Positions 1-11,517 of a stretch of DNA of 64,000 nucleotides are shown in pieces. The position numbers were made by a program, and so were the translations under genes. Numbering within the stretch: position 1 is the stretch's first letter; every line of letters starts with the position of its first letter. Below the pieces are notes generated by a model that saw only the letters and a program-made list of their open reading frames with translations, was not told the origin of the DNA and did not search any database. This DNA is from Azadirachta indica (Eukaryota; Streptophyta; Magnoliopsida; Sapindales; Meliaceae), in assembly GCA_022749755.1 (NCBI GenBank), contig CM040442.1, positions 12,932,457 through 12,996,456 on the forward strand. Reading direction: 5' to 3'.

Positions 1-2576
1 TTTTTGCCATAATAAGTTAAAAACAGTAAAATAAAGACCAAAATAATTAGCTAAATATTTCAAAAAATATATAAATTTTTAATTAAAATAGTAATAATTA
101 TTTTAATAATTATGTTGTGTAAATGAGAATTTTAAAATAACTTTTTTGACCACTAGATGTAATTTCAAAATAAGTTATCTTTTGTAGTAGATGCCATCTT
201 AACATTGAGGAGACCTACCATGCTTTGGTGGGATGTATTTTCGCCAAACAAGTGTGGAAGTTATCGGCATACAGATCCCCCAACATGTAACAATGTTATT
301 TGTTAATTAAGTGTGATAAGAGATTAAAATAAAATCAATTGATTAAAATAAATAATATTAATTACTTAAGTATATGAATGCATGCATATGTATGTAAAGA
401 ACTAGTCATATAAATAAATAATTGTAAAGTTATTTGTTACCATTACTAGTGACATGAAAATATTGACAAACCAATATTTTAAATTAATTTTTTTTTTTTA
501 ATATTTTTATTCTAAAAAATTATTATAAACAATAAATGAGAATATAAAAATTTTGATATTGTAACAATTAATTAATATTGTATTAATAAAATATTAAATA
601 GTATAGCAGTAATAATAATATAGTATTATATTCTATTATAATATTTTAATTACTTTTAAATTTTAAAAATATATTGCAGTTAGATCTTAAAATGTTATCA
701 TTTTCCACATGTGCATTAGACTTACAAATTTGGGAATCCCGTCACTATTATTTGATCATAAATAAAAAAAGATTTGTTTTATTTTTTTAATTTAGGTTTA
801 ATTAAAATAAAAAATATTTGACAATGCATGTTTTTTTCTACTTTTTGAGTTAGGTTTTCTCTACTCGTTATTTATGTATTGTTCAATTTATTAAAAAAAA
901 TATATTAATATAATATCTAACATATTTAATATTATAATTTAGTACAACAATCGTACAAATTTTTAATATTTGTAACAATTAATAATATAGTATTAATGAA
1001 ACATTAAATAGTATAATAATATAGTTTTATATTCTATTATTATATTTTTAACTACTTTTAAATTTTCAAAATCTATTGCAGTTAGATCTTAAAATTTTAA
1101 CATTAATTAATTAACTTAGCATGTTCTTAGTTAATTAATTTTATCAAAAGTATGAAATTTTTAAAACAGAATTTGAAAAAGAAAAAAAAAGAAAAGAGAG
1201 ATATTCTTGATCAATTCATCAATCTCCAACTCATAATAATAATAACAGTAAAAAAGTGTCCACTTTATTTTTTAAAAGCATAGAGTTTTATCATTCTCTG
1301 CACGTGCATCAGACCTATAAATTTGAAAATTTCATGACTATTATTTGATTATAAATAAAAAACAGACTCGTTTTGTTTAATTTAATTTAGGTTTAGTGAA
1401 AGTAAAAAATATTTTACAATGCATTTTTTCTTTTTACTCTTTAAGTTACTTTTGATCTATCTTTTATTCTTGTATTGTTGAATTTGATCTTAAATACGTG
1501 AGTATAATATTTACCATACTTTGTTCAACAATTGACACTAATATATAACAGCTAAAAGCAAATCTAATTATAATAAAATTTAAAATATATTAATTAAATA
1601 AAACAAAATATAAATAAATATTAACTTAATAATAAGGAATATTACAATACAATTTTTATGATTATATAATAATCTGAGTAAAATATATTTATATATCACT
1701 AATATATATTATATATATATAATATAAATAAATTATATTATCTATAAAATAAATAGATTTACAATATATTAGAAAATATTAAAGTATTAATGTGTTGTAA
1801 AATAATATTATAATTTAGTTTTTATTAATATATTTTATATAGATATATTGAATTTCATCAAAATTTAAGGATTTAATAGTTATTTTAGATAAATAACTAT
1901 TTTTTTGTATAGACATACTTGTTATTTTAAAATAAATTAGAATTTTTATAAATATTTTTAAAATTATTAAAATTAATTAATCAAAATTGTAGAGAGTTTA
2001 CCTTATTTTATATTAATAATTTTAGATGAGTTAACATATTGTGATAAATAATTATGATATATAATTAAATAATTTTATATAAATAAAAAATTAACTTAAA
2101 GTAATAATAAAGTTAGACAACAAAACAATATGATATCTTTAATTAAAATAATTATTAAAAATTTTTAAGTAAAGTGACTTTTATTTTTTATTTAATTTTA
2201 CACACCATCAATGGTGACACAATCTTTGTCAAAAGAATATTTTTAGTTTATATTTTTTTAAAAAAGGAATATAATAAATAAAGCAAACGAAGTTACATGA
2301 ATTGATGAATTTCTCTCCGAGCTTTCTCCATCCAAATTGAGGACTCCTTATAAATAAGAGCAGATTTGGCTAATGAGTGGACAAACACATTTACAAATTT
2401 AGAGACATGTTTTATCACGATTGACTTATTTTTTTAACATACGAGGTATTTCCATGTACTAAATTTGTGAAAATTTCAATTTGTTAAAAAGTTTTTCAAA
2501 AGAGGTACAAAGATTCCTATAAAATGCATTCAACGTTAGTTGACTATTAGAGGGTAAAATCATAAAAAAAATTGTT
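1..2576. other. AT-rich gene-free stretch
   Basis: No open frame of note and no recognisable protein segment was found on either strand. The sequence is mostly A/T homopolymer-rich, low-complexity DNA with a diverged internal duplication (listed separately). It lies outside the hAT-like element that begins at 2585. It may be decayed transposon DNA, but I see no terminal repeats that define an element. Confidence 0.6.
545..1500 (+). repeat. Diverged direct duplication in AT-rich DNA
   Basis: Two direct copies can be read. About 585-690 resembles 985-1100 (shared TTGCAGTTAGATCTTAAAAT at 676 and 1076). About 690-893 resembles 1290-1495 (shared features: a CATTAGACTTA/CATCAGACCTA block, an ACTATTATTTGAT block, TTTAGGTTTA, and a TGTATTGTT tail). 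The second copy is interrupted by about 170 bp (1105-1280) absent from the first. Similarity is about 80% by eye. This looks like an old tandem duplication later split by an insertion. Confidence 0.6.
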
Positions 2577-4994
2577 ACGTGCACTAAGAATGGCAACGAA
2601 GTAGGAACCCCCATCTGTTGTGGACCTTGTTTGACCTTAAATAAAAAATAAAATCCTTATAATTTGTTAGACTCAAACCTAGAACTTTGAAGAATGTAGA
2701 CAATTGCCTTATCACTACACCAGTCCTAACTATTTGTTAAAACATATAAATTTAATATATTTAATCAAGAATAAGTATTTCACTCATATTATTAAAAATA
2801 TTATTTTTGAATTGTTAATTAATATAAAAAATGGTAAAATGTAACAATAATTTTATTTTAATAATTATTTATATATAATTTTACACCATTATTTTCTTCA
2901 TAATTGTTTGAAGGAACAATAATTCTATTTTAATATTATCATTTTTTAAATTCTAATAAAATATTATTTGATATAAATATAATTATTTTATTTGGAATTA
3001 ATTTTGAAAAGTTTCAAATATTTATTTAATTTTTTACAAATAATTGTTATTATTTAACATTAAGTCAATAATCTAAATTATTTATAGGTAATTGTAGTTA
3101 TTTTAAACTAAAAAATTATTTTGTATATATAACATAAAGTTTTTAAAAATAAAAAGTATATTGATAAAAAAATTTAAAGTATCACAAAAATACATTTAAA
3201 GTACCAAATTTATTGACTTGACTGCATATTTAAAGTATTTAACATAAAAATAGCTCCTACAATTATCAATTTTTAATTTGTTATTAAAAAATATATAATC
3301 AACTTTAATTTTTTTTTTTTTTATCAAATGTCATCGTACAAATCATATTTTTATATCATAACAATAATAAATTATCTAAAATCATCATTTCACATATCAA
3401 ACGTAATATAATAAAAATAAATATTTAAATTAAACTTTTATAAATTAATTATTAAAATAAGATAAGAAAAATTTATCTTAAAAATGTATTGATATATTTT
3501 ATTATTATAAATTGTAAAGCTTGAGAGTAATCTTTAGATATAATATTAAATAATATTTATGTAAATTACTAATATAATTAATATATTATTATATGATTAC
3601 TCAACTCATTTATACAAATTGACTTAATTGATTATATTTGTTAATATATTTATTTTTTATTATATTATTATTTATAAGTATGATTAATTATTAGATTACT
3701 TATTCATAATTACACACTGAAGAGATATCTAAAACGCTTAATATTTTACGATGAAAATATAATTAGTTATTGTATCATATTATAAATTTTAATAGTTTGG
3801 TGCTTTAAATATTTTATTTGATAAATAAGAAAATAAAATCTAAAATGAAAAAGAAAATCTTTAAAAATTTCGTTCTTTCTTTTAATCTTGTATTACTATT
3901 TAAATTATTAAATTTATTGACTTGATTGCATATTGAAAGTATTTAATAAAAATTAGTTCCTATAATTATCAATTTTAATTTGTTATTAAAAAATATATAA
4001 TCAATTTTTTTTTATCAAATATCATAATACAAATTAGATTTTTATATATTCTTAATAATAATAAATTACTTATTTATATACAAAATCACTATTTCATATA
4101 TTATCGAAATAATATGATAAAATAAATATTTGATTTTTTTCATAAATTAATTGTTAAACATAAGATAAATGATAATAATTATCAATTTCATTGATACAAT
4201 TTATATAAGATATTACAACTAATAAAAAAATTTAGAACAAAATATCAAATTTCATTGATAAATTTACTATAATATTTTATTAACCTATATAAATAGAAAA
4301 ATAAATAAGTGTAATAGTAAATTATGATATAATTTTTAATAGAATTGGTAAAGTTAGATAAATCTATTAAATTTAATCTTAAAATTTTTTATATTTTGAT
4401 AATTTTTTATAAAATATTTTTTTTGGTAAATAAGAAAATGAAATGTAAAGAGAAAAAAAAACTTTAAGAATTTATTTGTTTTATTAACCTTATATTACCA
4501 TATTAAACATACATGTTTATTAATTACAAATTATTATTTTGTTTGATATCATTTATTATTTTTATTTCATTAAAATTTATTTTTCTAAATTTACCTATTA
4601 ACAATTATTCAATTATATTAGTTTGTAATTATTTTAGAAAATTTATTTTTTAAGAAATAAATTTAAATTTTTTAAAGATTGATTAAATTGAAGATATGTA
4701 AATAATTACAAAGGACTTAATTGATTAAATTAAAAATTTATAAACTTTTTTGTAAATGAAAGTTATATAACTTTTATAATCATTTAATAAATTAAATAGA
4801 TACGTACATAATTAACCAAACAAAATTTGAATTTGAAAAAGGTGAAATCGGGCGGGTCAGGGAAAGAAGTGCCCTCCCCGTCCTTGACCCAATTTTCAAA
4901 TTTTCATCCCAAACCAGACCCGATCCCCAAATTTTTAAAAACTCTCGCTCTGATCTCCGGCCCCACGAAAGCAATTGTTATCCCTAACATGCAC
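2577..4994 (+). mobile_element. Non-autonomous hAT-like element with 8-bp TSD
   Basis: The element runs from TAAGAATGGCAAC (2585) to ATTGTTATCCCTA (ends 4986). These termini are imperfect inverted repeats of the plant 'TAGGGGTGGCAA' kind. It is flanked by ACGTGCAC (2577-2584) and ACATGCAC (4987-4994), an 8-bp direct duplication with one mismatch; 8 bp is the hallmark of hAT insertion. The 3' end (about 4840-4975) is GC-rich with GGGCGGG/CCCCGTCC-type blocks, and the interior is very AT-rich and non-coding. An open frame at 4827-5138 simply crosses the GC-rich end and is not a gene. Related copies are seen at 37.1-38.4 kb and probably 12.7-15.2 kb. Confidence 0.65.
3180..4190 (+). repeat. Internal duplication within the hAT-like element
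   Basis: About 3180-3480 and 3900-4180 are direct copies. Each has an AAATTTATTGACTTGA block, then CAATTATCAA, then TTTGTTATTAAAAAATATAT, then a T-tract and ATCAAAT. Related blocks occur at 13640-13770 and 37855-37970, and in reverse orientation near 14700-14800, so this is a dispersed family rather than a one-off duplication. Confidence 0.6.
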
Positions 4995-5259
4995 AATGCT
5001 AGTTGTAATTTTACTCTTTTTGCAAAATCAAAAGCAGAACAAGTAGTATGCACAATGTTAGTGAGAGACTTACATGAAGATGTTGAAATAGACAGATTAC
5101 CTATATTTTTTTCTCTCTATTTTTCTCACGTGCAATAAAAAATTTAAAAAAAGTTCAATACTTATAATTGAAAGCAAGACAAGGAATTTTTATGGAATAT
5201 TTATTTATTTTTTTAGACAATGTTAGATTTGACTCTGTCTATTTTTTTTTTTTTATTAG

Positions 5260-5520
5260 ATGATATTTCTTTTATTCTGCATAATGAGATTCAAAGTTAA
5301 AAAGTTGATGGAGGAGAAGCATGGAGACTGTGATTACGAGTTATGGAGAAATTATGGTTTTTGGGGGAGAAAAGAAGGGTTTTGGTTGAAAATTGATGAA
5401 ATAGGTTCAATTGATGTAGTGCTAAATCGTTTGAGAACTGTGATGGACAAGAAATTGGTGAGAAAAATAGGTGGACCGGTGGAAATGATTCAAGTTACTT
5501 GTGGGAATTCTAGTCATTTG
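5260..5520 (+). pseudogene. Unrecognised coding-like fragment
   Basis: The reading frame from about 5284 to 5520 has visibly higher G+C and more protein-like composition than the surrounding AT-rich DNA. It encodes a charged, aromatic-rich segment (for example ELWRNYGFWGRKEGFW, then LNRLRTVMDKKLVRKIGG). The frame opens at ATG 5260 with a short hydrophobic leader read from a T-rich tract, which is probably not genuine. Downstream it runs into a T-homopolymer and loses coding character after about 5520. No catalytic motif, signal peptide or family signature was recognised. It could be a captured exon, or the remains of a host or transposon gene. It lies between the hAT-like element and the MITE at 5622. 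Confidence 0.3.
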
Positions 5521-5621
5521 GTATTTCATCATTCATATTCACTTTTTTTTTTTTTTTTACTTTTACTTTTAATATTTCATCATTCATAATATAATCATCC
5601 AAGTTAGAATAGCACAAATAC

Positions 5622-6063
5622 GGCGCGTTTGACACATTGAATATATTGTATTATTTTACAGTATAAGACTAAATTTTTTTAATCCAATATTTGGTATAAA
5701 AAATTTAAGGCATTGAACTATGGTAAAATTAATAATAATAATACAATCTAAACTCTCCAAATTTAATCCGCACCCCCATGTCAACCCTAGTTTGCATTAT
5801 TCTTTTTTATTTTTTTAAATAATTTTTAAAAATAATAATGTTTTGATTATCAACACATCTACTTTTAAATTATTTAATCCTTAATTAAAAGTAGTAATAT
5901 ATAATTAATTAAAAAAATAAATTTTATATAATTAATATTTTCTAGTATAATCATATACCAAATATAATATTGTATTAAAATTTATCCAATATAATACAAT
6001 ACAGTATAGTCCAATATAACATATTAAATTTTAACACAGATTAGTTTAATGTGCCAAACATGT
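5622..6063. mobile_element. MITE with GCGTTTGGCACATT-type terminal repeats
   Basis: The left end (GGCGCGTTTGACACATT, from 5622) is the inverted complement of the right end (AATGTGCCAAACATG, to 6063). The inverted match continues inward for over 60 bp through ATATTGTATTA-type AT-rich sequence. The roughly 440-bp element has no coding capacity. The target-site duplication is not clear, so the superfamily (hAT or PIF/Harbinger) stays open. Confidence 0.65.
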
Positions 6064-6104
6064 TTATATAAGATTGTAGCTTTTAATATTTTATGGATAA
6101 AGAA

Positions 6105-6273
6105 CAAATATAGCCCATTTTTAAAAATAAGTGTCAATCACACATTAAATTGAAAATAAGTATCAATGAGATCTTTTTTATTAAGGTGTGAAAAATTTAA
6201 CAGAAAGAGTGTCATTAACACTTATTTTCAATTTACGATGTGCTTGGCATGTATTTTTTAAAAATAGGCATGT
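6105..6273. mobile_element. Small foldback element (about 165 bp)
   Basis: Left arm 6108-6180 and right arm 6190-6273 are inverted repeats. Key blocks are CCATTTTTAAAAATAAGTGT on the left and the complement of TTTTTAAAAATAGG on the right, with the shared core AAATTGAAAATAAGT (forward at 6148, complement near 6225). The loop is only a few bases. It is non-coding and lies directly upstream of the left arm of the larger hairpin at 6275. Confidence 0.6.
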
Positions 6274-6274
6274 A

Positions 6275-6598
6275 CAAATAAGAGGAAAGTAGGTTCATAA
6301 CTACAACAAAACACAACAAAACATGACTTTTAAAATCTCTATAAAACATGTAGATACTACACATAAAGCAACAGTTGAAACAAGCCCACCAAGCCCGAAG
6401 AAAACTTACAAAAGTCCAGTCAATGCCAAGAAAAGTACAAAACCAATGATATCAATGCGGAGAACAAGAAATGTAGGGATTATGCTTATGAAAACAGATA
6501 TAAAAATGGAGACGTTTGCGAAGATGTGCAATTATTTATTATTAGCTAATAAGGCTATTCCATATATATTTGATGATGATATATATAGACGACCTTCT
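6275..6598 (+). repeat. Left arm of a 320-bp inverted duplication
   Basis: This arm pairs with the complement of 12336-12115 followed by 6748-6649. Shared landmarks in order include GTAGGTTCA, ACAACA.AACACAAC, AAACATGTAGA, CACATAAA.CAACAG, AAGCCCAC, GGAGAACAAGAAATGTA, GATTATGC, GAGACG, and a 53-bp block ending GACCTTCT (6546-6598) with about 85% identity. Overall identity is roughly 80% by eye. An open frame (6323-6691, 122 codons) runs through this arm and the loop; its product is lysine-rich, with no recognised domain. The arm looks like a duplicated gene fragment rather than a transposon end, because no terminal repeat or TSD is evident. Confidence 0.7.
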
Positions 6599-6648
6599 AC
6601 AGGTTTTGTTGGGACAGGTGAAGGTAATATCATAATTAAAAAACACAA

Positions 6649-6748
6649 GAAGGTCATCTATATATGTCATCGTCTAATATATATGATGTAGCCTTATCAG
6701 CCAATTGGTTGCATATTTCACAAATATCTCCGTCTCTAGATCACTTTT
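6649..6748 (-). repeat. Right hairpin arm, proximal part (before copia-1)
   Basis: This is the reverse complement of 6499-6598, separated from it by a loop of about 50 bp (6599-6648). The best-paired part is 6649-6700 with 6546-6598. The arm stops exactly at the copia-1 insertion site (TSD CTTTT, 6744-6748) and resumes at 12115. Confidence 0.7.
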
Positions 6749-7344
6749 TGTTGAGATATTTTAATAACCTAATAATTTCCCAAAATACAAAGCTTATAAA
6801 ATATAATAATTGAAAAATCTAAATAATGACAAAATTGACAAACATGCAACATCATGAACTAAAGGACACAAAAATTTAATAAGGTTCAGTAAATATTACC
6901 TATATCCTCGGGTACTTCAAATACTTCACTAGGATCAAATTGAGAGAAATTACAAAATTTAAGTACAACTTACAAATACCCTCAAACTTAAATAGGTTCA
7001 AATGTAAAATTTACAAGAAATTTAATTAGAACTGTAAATCTTATAAAGTTTGGGACCTAAATGAAAAATTCTGTTTTCAACCTCAAAACAACACTCAAAC
7101 TTGTTTCTTTCTCCTCAGATTTTGGTTCTGCCTCTCTTTATTCTCTCTCAATTTTTTAATGTAATTACTAATAAGAAAAACTTTCTATTTATAGCTTATT
7201 TGAGGGTCAAAAAATTCAAATAAATCGAACCAATTTGAGATAAGCCTTTACGTATGAAAGCTACCGATTTTCTTCACCGACCACCATTGACTTTTACAAT
7301 TCAAATTTTATAGTTAGGTGTTAAAAATAAGCCACACTTCAACA
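6749..7344 (-). repeat. Copia-1 3' LTR
   Basis: It starts TGTTGAGATATTTT and ends CACTTCAACA on the plus strand. The minus-strand polypurine tract (complement of AATCTCCACCTTAA, 7345-7358) abuts its inner edge, confirming orientation. Confidence 0.9.
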
Positions 7345-7669
7345 AATCTCCACCTTAACGAATTTTCAACTTTCATATATCTCTTAATTTGGAAGTGCCT
7401 TCAATTGCACTAACATTGGTGCCATCCTAGTGTGAAGTGAGTTTTAATAAGTCCAAGCAATGCTTGAACCTTTTTTTAGGAACTGAAACCAATATATTAG
7501 CAGCATTTTTCTTTGTGTGGACCTTCAATAAATAAATTTTTTTGGAGGTGATACATTCTTTAATCTTGTGATATTGAACATTTATATATTTTGAACTTGG
7601 ACGAAATACTTTATTTTGTATTTGAATAGCATTTTGCTTAAAACCAAGTCCTTCTACGAGACCCTTTAA

Positions 7670-8188
7670 TCATAAAGCTTCTTTTCTTGCTTCAATGATA
7701 GCTATATACTCTGCATCAATAGTAGATAGAGCAATTGTAGATTCTAGAACAAATTTCCATGAAATCAATCCTCCTCCAAACTTAAAAGCATAGCCAATCA
7801 TGGATCTTCTATTATCCAGATCTCCTGCATAATCTAAATCAATGTATCCGACTACTTTACTAGAGGCTGAGTCTTGATCATACAATATTTCATAATTGAT
7901 TATGCTAGCAAGATGTCTAAAAATCCACTTGATTGCATTCCAACGCTCATTTCCTGAATTTGCCATGTATTTGCTGACAACATTGACTACTTGTGAAATG
8001 TTTGGTCTAGTGCATACCATTGTGTACATAAGATATCCTATGGCATTTGCATAAGGTACTCGACCCATGTATTCTACCTCATCCTTTGTTTTCAGGTAAT
8101 GATCTAAAGACAATCGAAAGTGTGCTGCTAATGAAACCTTTACAGGTTTAGTATTGAGCATGCTAAACTTTTCTGGAACTTTCTTCAT
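7670..8188 (-). pseudogene. Copia-1 RT connection and RNase H
   Basis: This open segment of 172 codons continues directly from the RT piece. It includes VPYANAIGYLMYTMVCTRPN (connection) and the RNase H block GYIDLDYAGDLDNRRSMIGY, then SWKFVLESTIALSTIDAEYI, where the usual catalytic Glu of STTEAEY is Asp. The reading frame ends 326 bp before the 3' LTR. The order RT then RNase H, downstream of integrase, is diagnostic of Ty1/copia. Confidence 0.88.
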
Positions 8189-8206
8189 ATACTTCTTTTG
8201 AGTAAG

Positions 8207-8653
8207 CTATAACTTTCCAGCTTTCTTATCTCTGTCGATTTCCATACCAAGGATCTTCTCAGCAGCTCTAACATCTTTCATTTCAAATTCAGTACTCAAA
8301 ATATTTTTGAGCTCAGAGATGTGAGATTTATTTTTAGTAGCAACTAGCATATCATCAATATAAAGCGTTAGATGAATGACAGAACCATCATCTAATTTTC
8401 TGAAATAAACACAACAATCATACTTACAACGAGTGTACCCATGTGATACCATAGAAGTATCAAATCGCTTATACCATTGTCTAGGTGATTGTTTTAATCT
8501 ATATAAGAATTTCTTCAATCTGTACACGAGCACTTCTTTACCTGGTTCTTTAAAATCTTTAGGTTGCTGCATGTAAATCTGCTCCTCTAACTTCCCATGT
8601 AAGAAATCAGTTTTTGCATCTAGTTGCTCTAACTCCAAATTATACATTGGCAT
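8207..8653 (-). pseudogene. Copia-1 reverse transcriptase (YIDD)
   Basis: This open segment of 148 codons covers the core of the RVT_2 domain. It contains QLDAKTDFLHGKLEEQIYM (the first catalytic Asp region), YRLKQSPRQWYKRFD, and LTLYIDDMLVA with the catalytic Asp pair intact. The upstream part of the domain lies between 8653 and about 9140 in broken frames. A stop near 8207 separates it from the RNase H segment that follows almost at once. The intact core shows that this region has decayed less than gag and integrase. Confidence 0.88.
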
Positions 8654-9139
8654 AATCGATAAGATAACTCGTATAGAAGTACGATTTACTACCGGAGAAA
8701 AAATCTCATTGTAATCTATACCTTCCTTTATGAATATCCTTTAGCAAGTAGTCAAGCTTTATACTTTTCTCCTTCATTTTTTGCGACTGCTTCTTTTTTT
8801 CTAAAAACCTGTTTGCACCCAATAGCCTTTTTTCCCTTGGGTAATTCTACCAATTCCTAAGTATGATTCTTTTTAGGCGATTCCATTTCATCTTCCATAA
8901 CTGTTGACCATTTATCACCATCCTTTGCTTGAATTACTTCTTTGAAATTTGATAGGTTGTCGCTTTCAGAGAATAATGCAAATGGCACCATGTCTAAAAA
9001 TCCATATCTTACAGGTGCTTTAGTAGTGCTCTTTTCTCTATCTCTATCAAGTAAATACGGCTCTTCTTGATCATTAGTTAGGTCTTGATTTTCTTATAAT
9101 GGAGTTTGTTATTGTGTTAACTCCACCTTATTAATCTCT

Positions 9140-10230
9140 CATCCTGCTTTTAAGTGGAAGCCTGTTTCAAATCTTCTTTCTTTAACATGCTGGCTTTATC
9201 AAAGATAACATCTCTACTTATGACTTCTCCTTTGATTCCGAGTCCCAAAGCATATACCCTTTTACACCTTTTGGATAGCCAAGAAAGATACACTTTTTTG
9301 ACTTCGCATTTAACTTCGTACATTCTTCGTGTGGTATATGCATGTATGCTAGACATCCAAATATGTGTAAGTTGGTGCAGTTGATTGGCCTGTTTATTCA
9401 AACCTTTTTAAAGACTTTGAAATTTATAGCTGAGCATAGAGACTGATTAATTAAGTAAAAAGCAGTGTTAACTGCTTTTACCTAAAAATTCTTCGACAAT
9501 CCTGCTTTAAGCATCATACACCGACCTCTTTCCATCAACTTTCTATTCATTCTTTCAGCCACTCTATTTTGCTGCGGAGTCTTCTTCACTATAAAATCTC
9601 GAGTAATACCTTCATGCTTACAAAATTCTATAGAGGAACTTTCTTTGTATTCGATCCCATTGTCACTTTTGATGTATTTAACTTTTTGCCAATCTAGTTT
9701 TCCACCTCAGCTTTCTATTGCTTGAAAATGTTGTACACCTCATATTTGTACTTTATGAAGTACACTCAAACTTTTCTAAATTAATCATCGATGAAACTAA
9801 TGAAATAATTAGAACCTCCATATGATGCAACTGGTGATAGTCCCCATACATTAGTGTGAACATAATCAAGAATACCTTTGTTGATGTGAGACGAAGTGTT
9901 AAAGTTGACCCTATTTTGCTTTCCCATAACACAAAATTTGTAGAATTCTAATTTGCATCCTTTCACACCGCTTAGAAGGTTTCTCTTATGCAACTTATAT
10001 AACCCATGTTAATTGAGGTGACCTAACCGCATATGCCATAATTCAATATTGTCATTGCTCAGTTCAATATGTGTGGCGATAGCAGCTCCATCTAAAACTG
10101 TATCTCCTAACAGTTTATACAGGTTCCCAACTTTTTCTCCTTTCATTACTATAAGAGCTCTTTTATGGACTTTCAATAATCCATCTTTGGCAGAGAAACT
10201 ATGACCCAATGAATCTAATGTTCCCAAGGA
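9140..10230 (-). pseudogene. Copia-1 integrase, damaged
   Basis: The pre-integrase region (10227-10009) ends in ELWHMRLGHLN, which supplies the two His of the HHCC zinc site. The next open segment (9993-9781) has GCKLEFYKFCVMGKQ, where the first zinc-binding Cys of the usual C-x2-C pair is Tyr. It also has DYVHTNVWG, where the first catalytic Asp (normally HSDVWG) is Asn. Further integrase sequence continues to about 9150 with several stops and frame changes; the segment at 9401-9150 corresponds to the C-terminal part. Both active-site changes, as well as the stops, would inactivate it. Confidence 0.82.
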
Positions 10231-10289
10231 ATCAAATTTTTCTTCAATTTACGAATATGCTGGACATTACCCAGTGTTCTAACAATTCC

Positions 10290-10445
10290 ATCTGTATCCT
10301 TATTTCACTGTGCCAATTCTAATAACCTTGCAAAAAGCATTATTACCCATCAAAACAGAACTAGTGTCACGAGATTGGTAGGTATGAAACCATTCTTTGT
10401 AAGGACATATATGGTACATGCATCCAGAGTCAAGTATTTAGGATT
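10290..10445 (-). pseudogene. Copia-1 protease segment
   Basis: The minus strand encodes DSGCMYHICP (about 10431-10402), the aspartic protease active-site motif of copia elements (usually DSGCTYHMCP), followed by KEWFHTY. The catalytic Asp-Ser-Gly is retained. The flanking frame is broken, so the enzyme would not be made from this copy. Confidence 0.8.
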
Positions 10446-10559
10446 CTCAAAGAGATCTTCCACTTGTAGATGCCAGCAACATATCTCCTTTTCAATTGTT
10501 ATTGGATTTGTTGTCGATGACATTTGCTTCAGTTGGCTTTTGATTCTTCCTTGGTTCTC

Positions 10560-11320
10560 AGTCCTTCTTCAATTTGTTGCAGAATCTTCTAATATGCCCT
10601 TTCTTATGGCAATAGTGACACTTCACATCTTTCTTTGGGCATACTTGGAACAATCATTATTGCCAAAATTTCTTCCACGAGATTTACTTCTTCCATGTCT
10701 CGATTTTGTCTCGTTATCTTCTTTTGCAAGAAGACCTTTAGCTTGAGAAGAATTTCTTGGTTGCTTAATCTTGTCAGTCTCCAAAAGAACAGTTGAGACC
10801 TCATCCATTGTCAAAGTTTGCTTCCCAACTAATAACATGGTCACCAAAGTCTCGTATGATTTTGGTAATGAAGCCAACAAAAGAATTACTTGATCTTCTT
10901 CATCAATTTTGACCTCTACACTTTGAAGCTGACTAATACATTTGTTGAGCTTGTTGATGTGGCTTGATGCATATGTATCCTCTTGCATCTTTAACTCATA
11001 CAACTCTTTCAGATAAAGTCTATTTGTCAAGGATTTTGACATATAAACCTTTTCTAATTTCTCCCATAACTTTGCTGAAGAAGTTTCATTTAACACTGTA
11101 TACTTGATTTCTAGAGCAAGACTAAGTCGAATTGTGCTTACAGCTTTTGTTTTTAGTTCCTCCCAATCACCATCTTCCATATCCTTAGGCCTTTTATCAA
11201 GCAATGCTTTAAAAAGACCCTATTGCACTAATACATCTTTTACAGTACTTTGCTAAAAACTGAAGTTAGTTTTGCCATCAAAAGGTACTGATTCAAACTT
11301 CGGACTAGCTATAAATTTTT
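10560..11320 (-). pseudogene. Copia-1 gag (UBN2 type, zinc knuckle)
   Basis: Gag forms the cytoplasmic particle that packages element RNA. The N-terminal FDGKTNF segment (about 11285) is followed by two stops near 11220-11265. A long open segment (11204-10623, 193 codons) then carries the typical DWEELKTKAVSTIRLSLA, LWEKLEKVYMSKSLTNRLYL and INKLNKCISQL features of TNT1-like gag. The CCHC zinc knuckle (CHYCHKKGHIRRFC, about 10620-10580) is in another frame, so a frameshift lies near 10625. Three or more lesions make it a pseudogene. The assignment is firm because motif order and spacing match the family. Confidence 0.88.
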
Positions 11321-11504
11321 CAATCAATTATTATATTTCAAAACTTACAACAAACCTTGAAGCAAATACTATACTTCGAAAAAATTTCCTAGAAAGATTG
11401 GAAGGGTTACAATGGTTTCACTTAAAATTTAGACTCTTTAGGCAATTACATCCCTTTTGACAAAATTTTTCTCATGCACATATCCACCCTAGGTGAATCT
11501 TCAA

Positions 11505-11517
11505 CTCTGATACCACT
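11505..11517 (-). other. Copia-1 primer-binding site
   Basis: The complement reads TGGTATCAGAG, which pairs with the 3' end of initiator-methionine tRNA, the usual primer for plant copia elements. It lies two bases from the 5' LTR. Confidence 0.85.

Noticed and set aside
4827..5138. Open frame of 103 codons
   Set aside because: It crosses the GC-rich tip of the hAT-like element and its AT-rich flank. The antisense frame is equally open and there is no protein family signal.
6323..6691. Open frame of 122 codons in the hairpin's left arm and loop
   Set aside because: Its C-terminal part reads through the loop and right arm, and the other arm does not keep the frame open. Treated as a duplicated fragment, not a gene.
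10375..10746. Plus-strand open frame of 123 codons
   Set aside because: Antisense to the copia-1 gag zinc knuckle and protease, which have clear motif support.
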